Notes: a model not told the origin generated them from the letters alone. Counted from the stretch's first letter, positions 26,523-36,427 are shown. The stretch: DNA of 64,000 bases from Magnetovibrio sp. PR-2 (GCF_036689815.1 NZ_JBAHUR010000001.1:124001-188000); one strand, 5' to 3'. Numbers and translations are program-made.

Positions 26523-28073
26523 TTAGGCGCTCATGGCCGTTTGGCGTCCCGGCATGCGGCGGCGATACGACAGGGCTTCGGCCACGTGAACTTTGGTGAT
26601 GGTTTTTTGGCCTTCTAAATCGGCGATGGTGCGCGATACGCGTTGCACCCGGTGAAAGCCCCGGGCCGATAAGCGCATGCGACTTGCCGCGTCCGCCAAC
26701 AACGCTTTGGCAGCGTCGTCCATCAGGGCGACTTTTTCCAGGACTTTGCCATCGGCTTCTGAGTTGATGCGGGTGTTCACACCGATGGCGGCGAAGCGGC
26801 GCGCCTGCAAATCGCGGGCGGCCAAAACGCGTGCACGCACGTCGGCAGACGTTTCGGACGGGGGCGGCAGGGACAGGTCGCTGGCGGACACCATGGGGAC
26901 TTCCACATGCAAATCAATTCGGTCTAACAATGGTCCGGATAATTTGTTCTGATATTCCTCCGCACACTTCGGTGCGCGTGAACAGGCTTGTGCCGGATCG
27001 TCCAGATAGCCGCACCGGCACGGGTTCATTGCGGCCACCAATTGAAAACGTGCCGGATACGTAACGTGTGCAGAAGCCCTTGAAATTACGGCACTTCCAG
27101 ACTCAATAGGTTGGCGCAGGGCCTCCAATGCGGGGCGCTGGAACTCGGGCAATTCGTCCAAGAACAACACGCCTAAGTGGGCCAACGACACTTCACCGGG
27201 GCGCACTTGCACCCCGCCACCGACCAAGGCGGCTTGGGAAGCAGAGTGGTGGGGATCGCGAAAAGGACGGTCTTTCATGAGCCCCCCTTCGGGCAACATT
27301 CCGGCCAATGAATGAATCATCGACACATCCAGCGCTTCGGTGGGGGTGAGGGGGGGTAAAATGGTCGAAAGGCGCCGCGCGAGCAAAGATTTGCCCGATC
27401 CGGGCGGACCGCTCATGAGCAGGTTGTGACCCCCTGCCGCAGCGATTTCCAGGGCCCGTTTGGCCGATTCTTGGCCCTTGATATCTACTAGGTCCAAAGA
27501 ATCGAGCCCATCAGAGGTCCCTGAATCAGTATGATGAATTAAGGGCTCCGGATTGCTCAAAACCTGTGTGCCCTTGAAATGATTAACCAAATCCATGATG
27601 GAACGGGCCGCCAAGACACTCAGGTCCCCGGCCCACACGGCTTCACCCCCCTGACTAGCCGGGCAAATCAGGCCCAAATCGCGGCTTTGCGCGTGAATGG
27701 CGCTGGGCAAAACGCCGTTTACGGATGTGAGTGTTCCGTCCAAAGCTAGTTCCCCAAGTGCAACGAACTGGTCGATTTGGTCGGCGGGCAGCACATCCAT
27801 GGCGGTGAGCAATCCCAGCGCAATAGGCAGGTCAAAATGGCTGCCTTCTTTGAGTGTATCGGCCGGCGATAAGTTCACCGTGATGCGTTTGGGCGGCAGC
27901 GCCAGACCCAAAGCCGACAGCGCCGCACGCACGCGTTCTTTGGCCTCCGACACCGCTTTGTTGGGCAAGCCCACAAGGGTAAACGCCGGCAGCCCTTGGG
28001 CCATGTGGACCTGAACGTCCACGGGCAGAACTTCAATGCCTTGAAAGGCGACGGTGTTGATGCGTGCGACCAT
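26523..28073 (-). CDS. comM: ComM/YifB-family Mg-chelatase-like AAA ATPase
   Basis: 516 aa. The N-terminal Lon-like fold with PAFTLVGLPNKAVSEAKERVRAAL near residues 29-52 is followed by the AAA domain with Walker A MSGPPGSGKSLLARRL near 218-233 and Walker B GVLFLDELPEF near 297-307. A C-terminal Mg-chelatase domain with SARGFHRVQRVSRTIADLEG closes the protein. ComM is a hexameric helicase that promotes branch migration during natural transformation; whether this organism is transformable is unknown. It is convergent with the GNAT gene. Confidence 0.94.
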   Translation of the reverse strand: MVARINTVAFQGIEVLPVDVQVHMAQGLPAFTLVGLPNKAVSEAKERVRAALSALGLALPPKRITVNLSPADTLKEGSHFDLPIALGLLTAMDVLPADQIDQFVALGELALDGTLTSVNGVLPSAIHAQSRDLGLICPASQGGEAVWAGDLSVLAARSIMDLVNHFKGTQVLSNPEPLIHHTDSGTSDGLDSLDLVDIKGQESAKRALEIAAAGGHNLLMSGPPGSGKSLLARRLSTILPPLTPTEALDVSMIHSLAGMLPEGGLMKDRPFRDPHHSASQAALVGGGVQVRPGEVSLAHLGVLFLDELPEFQRPALEALRQPIESGSAVISRASAHVTYPARFQLVAAMNPCRCGYLDDPAQACSRAPKCAEEYQNKLSGPLLDRIDLHVEVPMVSASDLSLPPPSETSADVRARVLAARDLQARRFAAIGVNTRINSEADGKVLEKVALMDDAAKALLADAASRMRLSARGFHRVQRVSRTIADLEGQKTITKVHVAEALSYRRRMPGRQTAMSA

Positions 28074-28149
28074 AAAGAACCCTCATACCCGAAATACTTC
28101 TATATGAGTGTAACGATCTGCGAGATACGCGCAACGCGATATTGGAACT

Positions 28150-28761
28150 TTATCTGTCCGCCAATGCCAAGCGCACACCCAGCGCGCCAAAGGCTCCGGC
28201 AAATCCGCGCTTGAGCCATTTGAGCACCGCCGGGCGGTTCAACATCAGCACCTGCATGTGCGCGGCGGCCAAACCGTAGATTGCGAACACGATGGCGGTT
28301 AGCGCCATGAATACGGCAGACAGGCCCATCATATCCCACAGCGCGGTGTCGGATGCAGTGGGCACGAACTGGGGCAGGAACGCCAAAAAGAAGATCGAAA
28401 GTTTTGGATTCAAGATGTTGATCAGAAAACCGTGGCTGGCGATTTTCAGCGCGCGTTTTTGCGGCTGATCCTTAGGGATGTCCAGCGCGCCACCGTCTTT
28501 GAGGCTGCTCCACGCCAGATAAAACAGATAGGCCACGCCGGCGAATTTCACCACTTGGAACGCCACCGCGCTGGTGTGCAAAATGGCGGCGAGGCCAAAG
28601 ATGCTTGCGGCCATGTGCGGCACAATCCCAAATGTGCAGCCCACCGTCGCGGCCAAGGCTGCGCGTTTGCCACCACTTAAGCCTTGGGCCAGTGTATAAA
28701 TCACCCCGGTGCCGGGCATGATCACGACGATGAGAGAGGTCAGCAAAAATTCTGGGGACAT
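28150..28761 (-). CDS. LysE/RhtB-family amino-acid exporter
   Basis: 203-aa inner-membrane exporter with about six hydrophobic segments. The N-terminal VIMPGTGVIYTLAQGLSGGKRAALAATVGCTFG near residues 13-45 is the family signature, and GFLINILNPKLSIFFLAFLPQF near 110-131 carries the NPK motif. Substrate could be homoserine, threonine or another amino acid. It follows gshB on the same strand after 23 nt and may share its transcript. Confidence 0.92.
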   Translation of the reverse strand: MSPEFLLTSLIVVIMPGTGVIYTLAQGLSGGKRAALAATVGCTFGIVPHMAASIFGLAAILHTSAVAFQVVKFAGVAYLFYLAWSSLKDGGALDIPKDQPQKRALKIASHGFLINILNPKLSIFFLAFLPQFVPTASDTALWDMMGLSAVFMALTAIVFAIYGLAAAHMQVLMLNRPAVLKWLKRGFAGAFGALGVRLALADR

Positions 28762-28784
28762 GGCGTCATTCCGTCAGGTGGCCG

Positions 28785-29735
28785 TCAGGTGGAGACTTTA
28801 GCCTCAATAGCATCCCAGATTTTTTCTTCCAGCGCTACACCGTCAAAACGGCGGATTTCCTGCAGGCCGGTGGGCGAGGTGACGTTGATTTCGGTGAGAT
28901 AGCCGCCGATGACATCAATGCCGACAAACAACAGGCCGCGTTGCCTTAAATCTTCGCCGATGGTGGCGCAGATTTCCAAGTCCCGTGGGTTGAGGTCGGT
29001 TTGTTCCGGTCGCCCGCCCGCATGCATGTTGGAGCGCGCTTCGCCTGCTTGCGGTACCCGATTGATGGCGCCCACGGGTTCGCCGTCGACCAAAATGATG
29101 CGTTTGTCGCCTTGGCGCACGTCTTTGAGATACGCCTGAACCACCAACGGTTCGCGCAGGCCTTCCAAAAACATTTCCAGCAGGGAACCTAAATTTTCAT
29201 CGTCCGGTTTGACGTGAAACACCCCGGCACCGCCGTTGCCGTAGAGCGGCTTGACGATGATGTCTTCGTGCTTGGCGCGGAACGCTTTGATTTGCTCCAC
29301 ATTGCGCGTGATCAGGGTCGGCGGGACAAGCTCTGGGAAGCGCGCGATGTAGAGTTTTTCGGGGTTGTTGCGCACCTCGGTCGGGTTGTTAACTACCATT
29401 GTCGTTGAGGGCAGCATATCCAACAAATAGGTGGTCGTGATGTAGGCCATGTCAAAGGGCGGGTCTTGGCGCAGCCACACCACATCTAGGGTGCTCAAAT
29501 CCACTAGTCGTACATCATCAAGGGAAACGTGGTTTCCGGCTTCACGGCGCAGCTCGATTTTTTGCATCTTCGCGAGCACTTGGCCGTCTTCGAAAATAAG
29601 ATCATCCGGGTGGTAATAATACAGCTCGTGACCGCGTCGTTTCGCCTCCAAACCGATGGCGAACGTACTGTCAGCGTCGATATCGACGTCTTGAATGGGG
29701 TCCATTTGCAGGGCGACTTTAAGGGGGCGGGTCAT
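28785..29735 (-). CDS. gshB: Glutathione synthetase
   Basis: ATP-grasp ligase that joins gamma-glutamylcysteine and glycine. N-terminal substrate region LKVALQMDPIQDVDIDADSTFAIGLEAKRRG; ATP-grasp glycine loop IIVKPLYGNGGAGVFHV near residues 139-155; the metal and ADP-binding C-terminal part FVGIDVIGGYLTEINVTSPTG near 269-289. The 316 aa are normal. It starts within the stop of the SirB1-like gene (4-nt overlap). Confidence 0.97.
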   Translation of the reverse strand: MTRPLKVALQMDPIQDVDIDADSTFAIGLEAKRRGHELYYYHPDDLIFEDGQVLAKMQKIELRREAGNHVSLDDVRLVDLSTLDVVWLRQDPPFDMAYITTTYLLDMLPSTTMVVNNPTEVRNNPEKLYIARFPELVPPTLITRNVEQIKAFRAKHEDIIVKPLYGNGGAGVFHVKPDDENLGSLLEMFLEGLREPLVVQAYLKDVRQGDKRIILVDGEPVGAINRVPQAGEARSNMHAGGRPEQTDLNPRDLEICATIGEDLRQRGLLFVGIDVIGGYLTEINVTSPTGLQEIRRFDGVALEEKIWDAIEAKVST

Positions 29736-30565
29736 AGATCACCTTTGTTGATGCGGTGCGTGAGCTCTTGCAGCAGTTGGGAAGCTGTATAGCGCTGTGC
29801 GTCGTTGCCCGGCAACGTTAAAAACCGTTCCAGCGCACGTGCCGCGTCCAACAATTGGTCTTGGCGGGCGTACAAAACACCCAGCTCCCGCCACAACCGC
29901 GGTTCGTTTGGGGCCAAAAGGATTGACGCTTCAAGGGCTTGGGTAGCTGCCTCCGGTGCGGCGTGGCGCAGCTGGTGGGTTTTGACGCCGTCTTGAAGAC
30001 GCAGCAAAATTTGGCGCGAACTCAGGGGTTTGAGATCCAACAGTGTCAGGTCTTGGGGCCCGTCTTTGGCTGAGCTGAGCATCTGGCGCATGTGTCGGGC
30101 GGAAACGGGGCGGCCATCGGACAGGGGGTCGATCAAAAGCCGCTCGCCGCCGACGGGGATGCCTAACAATATGCGTGTGGAAAAGGCCAAAAGCTCAAGG
30201 TTGTGAACGTGTTCAGACAACACATGGGCGTACAAAATCGCTAAGGTTTCTGCCCCGCCGCACCGCCGGTCGATGGTGCGCACCTGGTTAACCTGAACCA
30301 CAGCATCGTCGAGGTAACAATAGCCATAGCGCCGCGCCAAGATTTGTCGGGCGGCTTCTATGGCCAAGGCGCTGTCGCCCTCATCCGCGCCGATGTAGGC
30401 CCGCACGTCGGAAGACAACAGCTGCAAATGACGGTGGTAGGGCGCCAAATTCAGATGGGGTTCGCTCCATTGCGCAAGATCAAGCGCGGCCGTCGCCAAA
30501 GGAATGTCGGCGTCCTCATGCTGACCATAGGCGCGGAGACGTTCGCGAGCACCCGGCCCGCTCAT
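29732..30565 (-). CDS. SirB1/transglutaminase-like protein with TPR tail
   Basis: 277 aa. The first about 190 residues resemble the SirB1 transglutaminase-like domain (IARRYGYCYLDDAVVQVNQVRTIDRRCGG, then GIPVGGERLLIDPLSDGRPV), but the canonical catalytic residues are not clearly matched. The last about 75 residues form tetratricopeptide-like helices (AATQALEASILLAPNEPRLWRELGVLY). It overlaps gshB and the BON lipoprotein gene by 4 nt at each end, so the three are translated together. Role unknown. Confidence 0.7.
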   Translation of the reverse strand: MSGPGARERLRAYGQHEDADIPLATAALDLAQWSEPHLNLAPYHRHLQLLSSDVRAYIGADEGDSALAIEAARQILARRYGYCYLDDAVVQVNQVRTIDRRCGGAETLAILYAHVLSEHVHNLELLAFSTRILLGIPVGGERLLIDPLSDGRPVSARHMRQMLSSAKDGPQDLTLLDLKPLSSRQILLRLQDGVKTHQLRHAAPEAATQALEASILLAPNEPRLWRELGVLYARQDQLLDAARALERFLTLPGNDAQRYTASQLLQELTHRINKGDL

Positions 30566-31212
30566 TTTACGCTAGCTGTGTTGGGTGCTGTATTTGGGTC
30601 GTAATCCGGTAGGGGTTGTTTGACACGCACATGTGAAACAATGCGGCGCACATAATCGATGGATCGTGCATGATCGCGGACCCGCTGTAATTCTGTATCG
30701 GACTGGGCAATGCCCATGAGATATACCGTGGCCCCTGTGGTTTCGATCATATAGTTGATGGCCAAAACTTTTTTGTCGAAGGTTAATTTGGCTTCCAGCT
30801 GTGTGGAAATCCAGGCGTCGCGTGCGGTGTTTAAAATGCCGCCTTCGGTGGTGACGTGAATTTCGTTGATCACGTCGACAATGCCGTCCACTTGCCAAGC
30901 CAGGCGTACGGCGTCGGCGCGTTGGTCTTCGCTGTCCAGTTGCCCGGTCAGCAAGGCCCGGCTCTCATAAACATCGACACCGACTTTGGCGATGAAGGTG
31001 TGATCATGGCTGCTGAGTTTTTCCAACACCCGGCTGGTGAGCGCCAAGTCCCGCGCCACGCCGTCAACGCCGCGTTCGGAATAGGCCGACACGCCGACAC
31101 CAGCGGCTCCGCCCAAGACCAAACCCACAGGCGTGCACGCCGAAACGCCAAGGCCTAAGCCCAAAACAGTGATCAAAACCAAAAGGGTGCGCGAACCGGA
31201 AAACATCACCAT
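30562..31212 (-). CDS. BON-domain lipoprotein
   Basis: 216-aa lipoprotein with signal peptide and lipobox LGVSAC, then two BON domains (VARDLALTSRVLEKLSSHDHTFIAK near residues 50-75; ARDAWISTQLEAKLTFDKKVLAIN near 127-150). Such proteins (DolP, OsmY relatives) bind phospholipids and support outer-membrane integrity. The ATG at 31212 with AGGA in front was preferred to a TTG upstream; an ATG at 31206 is also possible. It lies upstream of the SirB1-like gene in one operon. Confidence 0.88.
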   Translation of the reverse strand: MVMFSGSRTLLVLITVLGLGLGVSACTPVGLVLGGAAGVGVSAYSERGVDGVARDLALTSRVLEKLSSHDHTFIAKVGVDVYESRALLTGQLDSEDQRADAVRLAWQVDGIVDVINEIHVTTEGGILNTARDAWISTQLEAKLTFDKKVLAINYMIETTGATVYLMGIAQSDTELQRVRDHARSIDYVRRIVSHVRVKQPLPDYDPNTAPNTASVK

Positions 31213-31292
31213 ACGTCCTGCCAAAATTCTTCAAAACATGAAGATTAACTCTAACCCCAGATGGTTAACAAAGGGTGGCGAGAACAAGCCTT

Positions 31293-31709
31293 TTACGGGC
31301 GCCATGCGTCTTTAAGGTATTTAAATCGCAGAAAACCCGTAACCATTGCAACGTCAAAACGAATGTCGCAAGCTTGGAGCGGGGGGTGATGGATTAAAAA
31401 CTGCTGCGCCGCGCGCTCAATACGCCCGCGCTGTTTGGGGGTGATGGCGTCTAGGGCCGTTTGCACGTCGGACCGGGCTTTGACTTCGACAAAAACCAAC
31501 AGTTTGCCGCGTTTGGCGGCCAGGTCTAGTTCCCCCACATGGGTTTTGTAATTGCGCCCAACGATACGCCACCCTTGCAGCCGCAATCCCCACGCCACCA
31601 GGGTTTCTGCCCAGCGCCCACGTTTTTGCGCGCGCACCCGGGCAGTGCTGGGTTGGGCTTTGGGGGATGAGGACGGTTTACTCAAGGCGACGGTCTCGCT
31701 ACTCTTCAT
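31293..31709 (-). CDS. yraN: UPF0102/YraN-family protein (predicted nuclease fold)
   Basis: 138 aa. The YraN core runs from RGRWAETLVAWGLRLQGWRIVGRNYKT to GELDLAAKRGKLLVFVEVKAR near residues 59-79, which contains the E-D-(E)VK residues of a restriction-endonuclease-like fold. Function is not established. It diverges from the LpoA-like gene. In many alphaproteobacteria rsmI adjoins yraN; here it does not. Confidence 0.9.
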   Translation of the reverse strand: MKSSETVALSKPSSSPKAQPSTARVRAQKRGRWAETLVAWGLRLQGWRIVGRNYKTHVGELDLAAKRGKLLVFVEVKARSDVQTALDAITPKQRGRIERAAQQFLIHHPPLQACDIRFDVAMVTGFLRFKYLKDAWRP

Positions 31710-31780
31710 CAAACTTTGGCCGTTTTTCGTGGCTATATTTCAGAGCGTATCCGATTTTTCAGAAGGCATCAGCCCCGCAT

Positions 31781-33208
31781 ATGACCATTCGCACAGTTTT
31801 CCGCACGTCTTTGATGGCCGCCGCCAGCGCACTGCTGTTGGTGGCGTGTCAGCAGACCACTGGGTCCGATCCGCAACTGGCCAATACAAAACCCGAAACT
31901 GCACCGTCTTCGAACGGAACATATGCGGCGTCTGGGGGCACCGGCCCGCAAATTGTGGCGCGCGCCCAGCAGCCCAAACCACATCCCCGCCCGCCGGTGC
32001 TGCCGTCTTTGGAAGACTTGATTGGGCGCTTGCCGACCGCGAGCCCGCACACGGCTCAACCGAGCCAAAGTGTCGAGCCACCGCCCGTGCCCCTGGCGCG
32101 CGGGCTGCGTGTGGCTGTGTTGTTGCCGCTTTCAGGTGCTAATCAACGGGTTGGCGCGGCCATGTTGAACGCGGCGCAAATGGCGCTGTTCGATTTTGCC
32201 GGCACCGATTTCGAAGTCTTGGTGCACGACACCCAAGGCACACCCGACGGGGCGCGCGAAGCCGCGCGTTTGGCCATTGGCGATGGCGCACAGCTGATCG
32301 TCGGGCCCTTGTTGGCCCCGTCGGTGCGCGCGGTGACGGAGCTTGCACAACTGGCCAATGTGCCGGTGATGGCGTTTTCATCCGATCGTTCCGTGGTCGG
32401 CCCTGGGGTTTACACCATGGGTTTTTTCCCGGGCGACGAAGTTTCACGCGTGGTCCAATACGCCACCGCCAAGGGCTTGAAACGGTTTGCTTTGTTGGCG
32501 CCGGAAGGGCCTTACGGCGAAAAGGTTTCGGCGACGTTCAACGCGGCGGTGTGGCAAGCGGGCGGCGTTGTGGTTGAAAGCCAGTTTTACGATCCCAACC
32601 TGTCGGACTTTTCCGAGCCGGTCAAACGCATTGCCCACTATAACGAACGCCGCGGCGCTTTGGTGGCGCAGCGCAACGCCTTGAAAGCCAAGGGGGACGA
32701 GGTCTCTCAGCTGGCGTTGAAGCGTTTGGGCAATCTGCAAACCATCGGTGAGCTGCCCTATGACGCTTTGCTGGTGGCCGACGGTGGCCGGCGTTTGATC
32801 GCGGTGTCGGCGATGCTGCCGTTTTACGACATCGACCCCAACAAAGTGCAAATTATGGGCACGGGGCAGTTTGACGAGCCAGGTCTGGGCGCCGAGCCCG
32901 CATTGGTGGGCAGTTGGTACGCCGCCCCCAATCCCGACACCCGCCAGAAATTTTCCGACGAATATCTCAGCGCGTATGGCAACCGCCCGCACCGCTTGGC
33001 GACGTTGGCCTATGACGCGACCGCTTTGGCGGTTTTGTTGGGCCCGCACAAATACGATGCGAACGTGTTGGCGGACGTGGGTGGATTTTCCGGCAAAGAC
33101 GGCTTGTTCCGCTTCAATCAAAACGGCGAGGCCGAGCGCGGTCTGGCGGTGATGGAGGTGCGGCGCAAAGACGCAAAGATTATCGATCCCGCACCGACGG
33201 CGTTTTAA
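31781..33208 (+). CDS. LpoA-like penicillin-binding-protein activator lipoprotein
   Basis: 475 aa. The lipoprotein signal ALLLVAC is followed by a proline/serine-rich linker to about residue 105. A periplasmic-binding-protein type I fold comes next (LRVAVLLPLSGANQRVGAAMLNAAQMALFDF near 107-137; LIVGPLLAPSVRAVTELAQ near 172-190). This matches the LpoA-like group of alphaproteobacteria, thought to act from the outer membrane on peptidoglycan synthases. The ATG at 31781 begins the signal peptide; upstream codons in the frame are not signal-like. Confidence 0.85.
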   Translation: MTIRTVFRTSLMAAASALLLVACQQTTGSDPQLANTKPETAPSSNGTYAASGGTGPQIVARAQQPKPHPRPPVLPSLEDLIGRLPTASPHTAQPSQSVEPPPVPLARGLRVAVLLPLSGANQRVGAAMLNAAQMALFDFAGTDFEVLVHDTQGTPDGAREAARLAIGDGAQLIVGPLLAPSVRAVTELAQLANVPVMAFSSDRSVVGPGVYTMGFFPGDEVSRVVQYATAKGLKRFALLAPEGPYGEKVSATFNAAVWQAGGVVVESQFYDPNLSDFSEPVKRIAHYNERRGALVAQRNALKAKGDEVSQLALKRLGNLQTIGELPYDALLVADGGRRLIAVSAMLPFYDIDPNKVQIMGTGQFDEPGLGAEPALVGSWYAAPNPDTRQKFSDEYLSAYGNRPHRLATLAYDATALAVLLGPHKYDANVLADVGGFSGKDGLFRFNQNGEAERGLAVMEVRRKDAKIIDPAPTAF

Positions 33209-33229
33209 GGCGGGGTGTTAGGCATCGAA

Positions 33230-34474
33230 TTAGTTCATTTTGCCGCCGCTAAAGCCCGCAAACGGATCGGGTTCGGGATCGTCCGTGCGTCCGTCGTCCA
33301 GCAGTTGTGCTATGATGCCGTTCAGCATCAAGCGGCCGGCATCTGTGGTGCAAATGCCGTGCTTGGAAATCTCCAAAAGTCCCGCGTTGCTGAGGTTTTC
33401 GACAGAGCGGCCATTGAGGCACTGCATTAACGGGGTTCCGGTTTGCGCTTCGAACTGCTCAGAATTGAGGCCTTCAGATAGGCGCAAGCCGGTTAAGATC
33501 AGCTCTTCTTCACGCTCGGAGCGTGTCAGCTCGCTCGATTTTGCCGTGCCGTGACCTTGGCTGTCGACTTTGGCAAGCCAGCGCGCTGGGTCGGCGATTT
33601 GGTGGGTGGCATGGGTTGTGCCATTTTGCGTGATCCGACCGTGTGCGCCGGGGCCGATACCGATGTAATCACCACCTTGCCAATAGCTTAAATTATGGCG
33701 GCTTTCTGCACCCGGACGGGCGTGATTGGACACTTCATAGGCCGGCAAACCGTCGGCGTCGCACATCTCTTGGGTGAGTTGATAAAGGTCGGCGGCCATA
33801 TCTTCTTCCGCTTCCGAAACGTTTTGACGGAAAAAATCCGTTCCGGGTTCGACGGTCAGTTGATAAAGCGAAATGTGATCGGTCACCAAACCCAAAGCGT
33901 ACTCCAACTCATCGGCCCAATCGCCTTCGCCCTGACCGGGGCGGGCATAGATTAAATCGATAGAGTAACGGTCAAAAACCGCTTGGGCGATATCCACGGC
34001 GCCAAGCGCCTCCTCGACGCTGTGTTCGCGGCCAAGGCGTTGTAAATCTTCATCATTTAGAGCTTGTACCCCAACCGAAACGCGATTGACGCCGGCATCG
34101 CGAAAGGCGCGGAACTTGGCGGCTTCGACGGATGTGGGGTTAGCTTCCAAAGTGATTTCACAGCTGGGATCAACCGCCCATTGATCGCTGGCAGTCTCTA
34201 AAATTGCGTGCACGGTGTCGGGGTCCAAGAGGCTGGGCGTGCCGCCGCCGAAGAACACGGATGTGAGCGTGCGGCTACTTGTTTGGCTTGCGTAATGTTT
34301 TAAATCCTGCAAAATTGCGGTGCGATAGTGGTCCTGATCGACGCTGGACGGCACGTTTGCGCGGGAGTTGAAATCGCAGTACGGACATTTGGACAAGCAC
34401 CAGGGCCAGTGCACATAAAGCGCTAAGCTGTCAGCTGTCGGCGGGCTCACCAAAGGGGGAGGACGTTTGGCCAT
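33230..34474 (-). CDS. hemW: Radical-SAM haem chaperone HemW
   Basis: 414 aa. The radical-SAM cluster motif CLSKCPYC lies near residues 27-34, here with the following CDFNSR extension and fourth HemW cysteine. FFGGGTPSLLD near 76-86 and the C-terminal HemN domain follow. HemW binds haem and delivers it to respiratory enzymes; it is not the anaerobic coproporphyrinogen dehydrogenase. The ATG at 34474 was preferred to a GTG four codons upstream. It lies next to rdgB as in many relatives, here separated by the zincin-like gene. Confidence 0.93.
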   Translation of the reverse strand: MAKRPPPLVSPPTADSLALYVHWPWCLSKCPYCDFNSRANVPSSVDQDHYRTAILQDLKHYASQTSSRTLTSVFFGGGTPSLLDPDTVHAILETASDQWAVDPSCEITLEANPTSVEAAKFRAFRDAGVNRVSVGVQALNDEDLQRLGREHSVEEALGAVDIAQAVFDRYSIDLIYARPGQGEGDWADELEYALGLVTDHISLYQLTVEPGTDFFRQNVSEAEEDMAADLYQLTQEMCDADGLPAYEVSNHARPGAESRHNLSYWQGGDYIGIGPGAHGRITQNGTTHATHQIADPARWLAKVDSQGHGTAKSSELTRSEREEELILTGLRLSEGLNSEQFEAQTGTPLMQCLNGRSVENLSNAGLLEISKHGICTTDAGRLMLNGIIAQLLDDGRTDDPEPDPFAGFSGGKMN

Positions 34475-34590
34475 ATGGACTTTCACGTTTGCAGATCAAA
34501 TTCGTGTGACACAGGCGCGGGCACGCCCCGTCTTTAAAACAGTATTGATCCATTTGCTTCATTGCACAACAGAGGAAGAAAACACGGCCT

Positions 34591-35097
34591 GTGAAGATTT
34601 TGTGGACCTTGTCTGTTTTGTTGGGTGTCACGGCGTTTGTCATATTTGCACCGGGCCGCGCGCAGGCGGTGTCGTTTTCGTGCACCCTTGTGAACGGAAC
34701 GACCGTGCGCCTGGTGCAAGATGTCACACTGAACAACATCGCCGTGGCTCGCACGACCATCAACGGTCCGGTGATTGTGTTTAACAGGACCGTGTTGAAA
34801 AAGTTTTCGACCCAAACCCAGCTGTTTTGGCTGTCCCACGAATGTGCGCATCAAAAGCTCGGCCATTTTACCGGACAAAAGGCTCAGGCGCGAGCGACCA
34901 AAGAGCAACAGGCCGATTGCCAAGGGGCCAAAGACATGGTGCGGCGTTTTCGCATCAGCAGCTATGATTTACGTGTCATCACCAACGAAGTGTCCCAAGT
35001 CGGCCGCGGCCGCGGCGGCCAAGCGGTCAACTATATGACGGGGTCTAAGCGCGCCGTTTTTATTCGACAATGTGCCGTCGCTGCAGCGGGGGGTTAA
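34591..35097 (+). CDS. Secreted HExxH protein, possible zinc peptidase
   Basis: 168 aa, not a recognised named protein. A signal peptide ([24 protein letters not shown]) ends near residue 26. The mature part has strands [13 protein letters not shown] and [12 protein letters not shown], then [13 protein letters not shown] at 81-93 with the HExxH zinc motif at 83-87, and EQQADCQ at 105-111, where an acidic residue before AD often supplies the third ligand. A zincin fold is therefore inferred. Start is a GTG. It lies between divergent hemW and convergent rdgB, overlapping the latter by 4 nt. Confidence 0.65.
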   Translation: MKILWTLSVLLGVTAFVIFAPGRAQAVSFSCTLVNGTTVRLVQDVTLNNIAVARTTINGPVIVFNRTVLKKFSTQTQLFWLSHECAHQKLGHFTGQKAQARATKEQQADCQGAKDMVRRFRISSYDLRVITNEVSQVGRGRGGQAVNYMTGSKRAVFIRQCAVAAAGG

Positions 35098-35702
35098 GCG
35101 TCCTCAAAACACGCGGCGACCAGCAGTTTGAACGCATTGGCGCGGTGGCTCATGGCGTGTTTGGCTTGGGGCTCCATTTCTGCGAATGTGGTCTCGAAGC
35201 CGTCGGGGATGAAGGTTGGGTCGTAGCCGAACCCTTTCTCGCCCCGGGGCGGCCAGGTCATGTGGCCGTGCACTTGGCCTTCGAAGCTTTCCGTGTGTCC
35301 GTCCGGCCATGCGAGCGTTAAAGCGCAGGCGAAGTGGGCGGAGCGGTCTTCGGCGCCGGCATCGATGATGGCGGTTTCGACCTTTTCCATGGCGACGGAA
35401 AAATCTTTGTCCGGCCCGGCCCAGCGCGCGGAATAGACACCGGGGTTGTCGCCCAGGGCATGCACGCAAAGCCCGCTGTCATCGGCCAAGGCCACGTGAC
35501 CCGAAGCGGTGGCGGCGGCCAGGGCTTTGATTTGTGCGTTATCGATGAAGGTTTCCCCGTCTTCGACAGGTTCGGGCAAGCCCAGTTCGCCGACCGAGAC
35601 GACATCCGCGCCGAACGGTTCCAACAATTCGCCGATTTCGCGCACTTTGCCGGGATTGTGGCTGGCGATGACCAGCTTACCGCCTTCAAACTTACGGGGC
35701 AT
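35094..35702 (-). CDS. rdgB: XTP/dITP pyrophosphatase
   Basis: Removes non-canonical purine nucleotides such as XTP and dITP. The N-terminus [18 protein letters not shown] near residues 10-27 and [27 protein letters not shown] near 69-95 are family signatures; [11 protein letters not shown] and SHRANAF complete the active site. The 202 aa are normal. It is downstream of rph by 5 nt. Confidence 0.96.
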   Translation of the reverse strand: MPRKFEGGKLVIASHNPGKVREIGELLEPFGADVVSVGELGLPEPVEDGETFIDNAQIKALAAATASGHVALADDSGLCVHALGDNPGVYSARWAGPDKDFSVAMEKVETAIIDAGAEDRSAHFACALTLAWPDGHTESFEGQVHGHMTWPPRGEKGFGYDPTFIPDGFETTFAEMEPQAKHAMSHRANAFKLLVAACFEDA

Positions 35703-35707
35703 TGCGG

Positions 35708-36427
35708 TTACTCCAGCTCCAAAACGTCGCGTTGCAGCTCAACCAGTTCGCTCACCCCTTTTTTGGCGAGGCTCATGAGCTCCATGAACTGGTCTTCGGA
35801 GAACGGATAGTCTTCCGCCGTGCCTTGAATTTCGACGATGCCTTGGGCCCCCGTCAGCACGAAGTTGGTGTCGGCTTCCGCTGCGCTGTCTTCCAAATAG
35901 TCCAGATCCAAAACAGCCGCGCCTTGGTAAAGTCCGCACGAAACGGCGGCGACTTGATCGACCAGGGGCACACTTTCAATCAGTTCGCGTTCCACCGCTT
36001 GGCGCAGCGCCAAGTGGAGCGCCACATAGGCCCCGGTGATGGATGCCGTGCGCGTGCCGCCGTCGGCTTGGATGACGTCGCAGTCCACGGTGATTTGCAT
36101 TTCGCCCATGGCTTCCAAATCGGTGATGGCGCGCAGTGAGCGGCCGATCAGGCGTTGAATTTCTTGAGTACGGCCCGACTGTTTGCCGCGTGCGGCTTCG
36201 CGGTTCATGCGCGAATTGGTGGCACGCGGCAGCATGCCGTATTCCGCCGTGACCCAGCCTTTGCCCTGACCCCGGATCCACGGCGGCACGCGCTCTTCCA
36301 AGGTGGCGGCACACAACACGTGGGTGTCGCCGAACTTGATCAGGCACGAACCTTCGGCGTGTTTGGCGAAGCCGGGTTCAATGGTGACGGTGCGCATTTG
36401 GTCCAAGTCGCGGCCGCTGGGTCTCAT
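35708..36427 (-). CDS. rph: Ribonuclease PH
   Basis: Phosphorolytic 3'-5' exoribonuclease for tRNA maturation. [26 protein letters not shown] at the start, RTGSI-like [13 protein letters not shown] near residues 125-137, and [32 protein letters not shown] near 163-194 are characteristic. The ATG at 36427 gives 239 aa, the family length; longer frames upstream are not conserved. It diverges from hrcA, an order common in alphaproteobacteria. Confidence 0.96.
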   Translation of the reverse strand: MRPSGRDLDQMRTVTIEPGFAKHAEGSCLIKFGDTHVLCAATLEERVPPWIRGQGKGWVTAEYGMLPRATNSRMNREAARGKQSGRTQEIQRLIGRSLRAITDLEAMGEMQITVDCDVIQADGGTRTASITGAYVALHLALRQAVERELIESVPLVDQVAAVSCGLYQGAAVLDLDYLEDSAAEADTNFVLTGAQGIVEIQGTAEDYPFSEDQFMELMSLAKKGVSELVELQRDVLELE

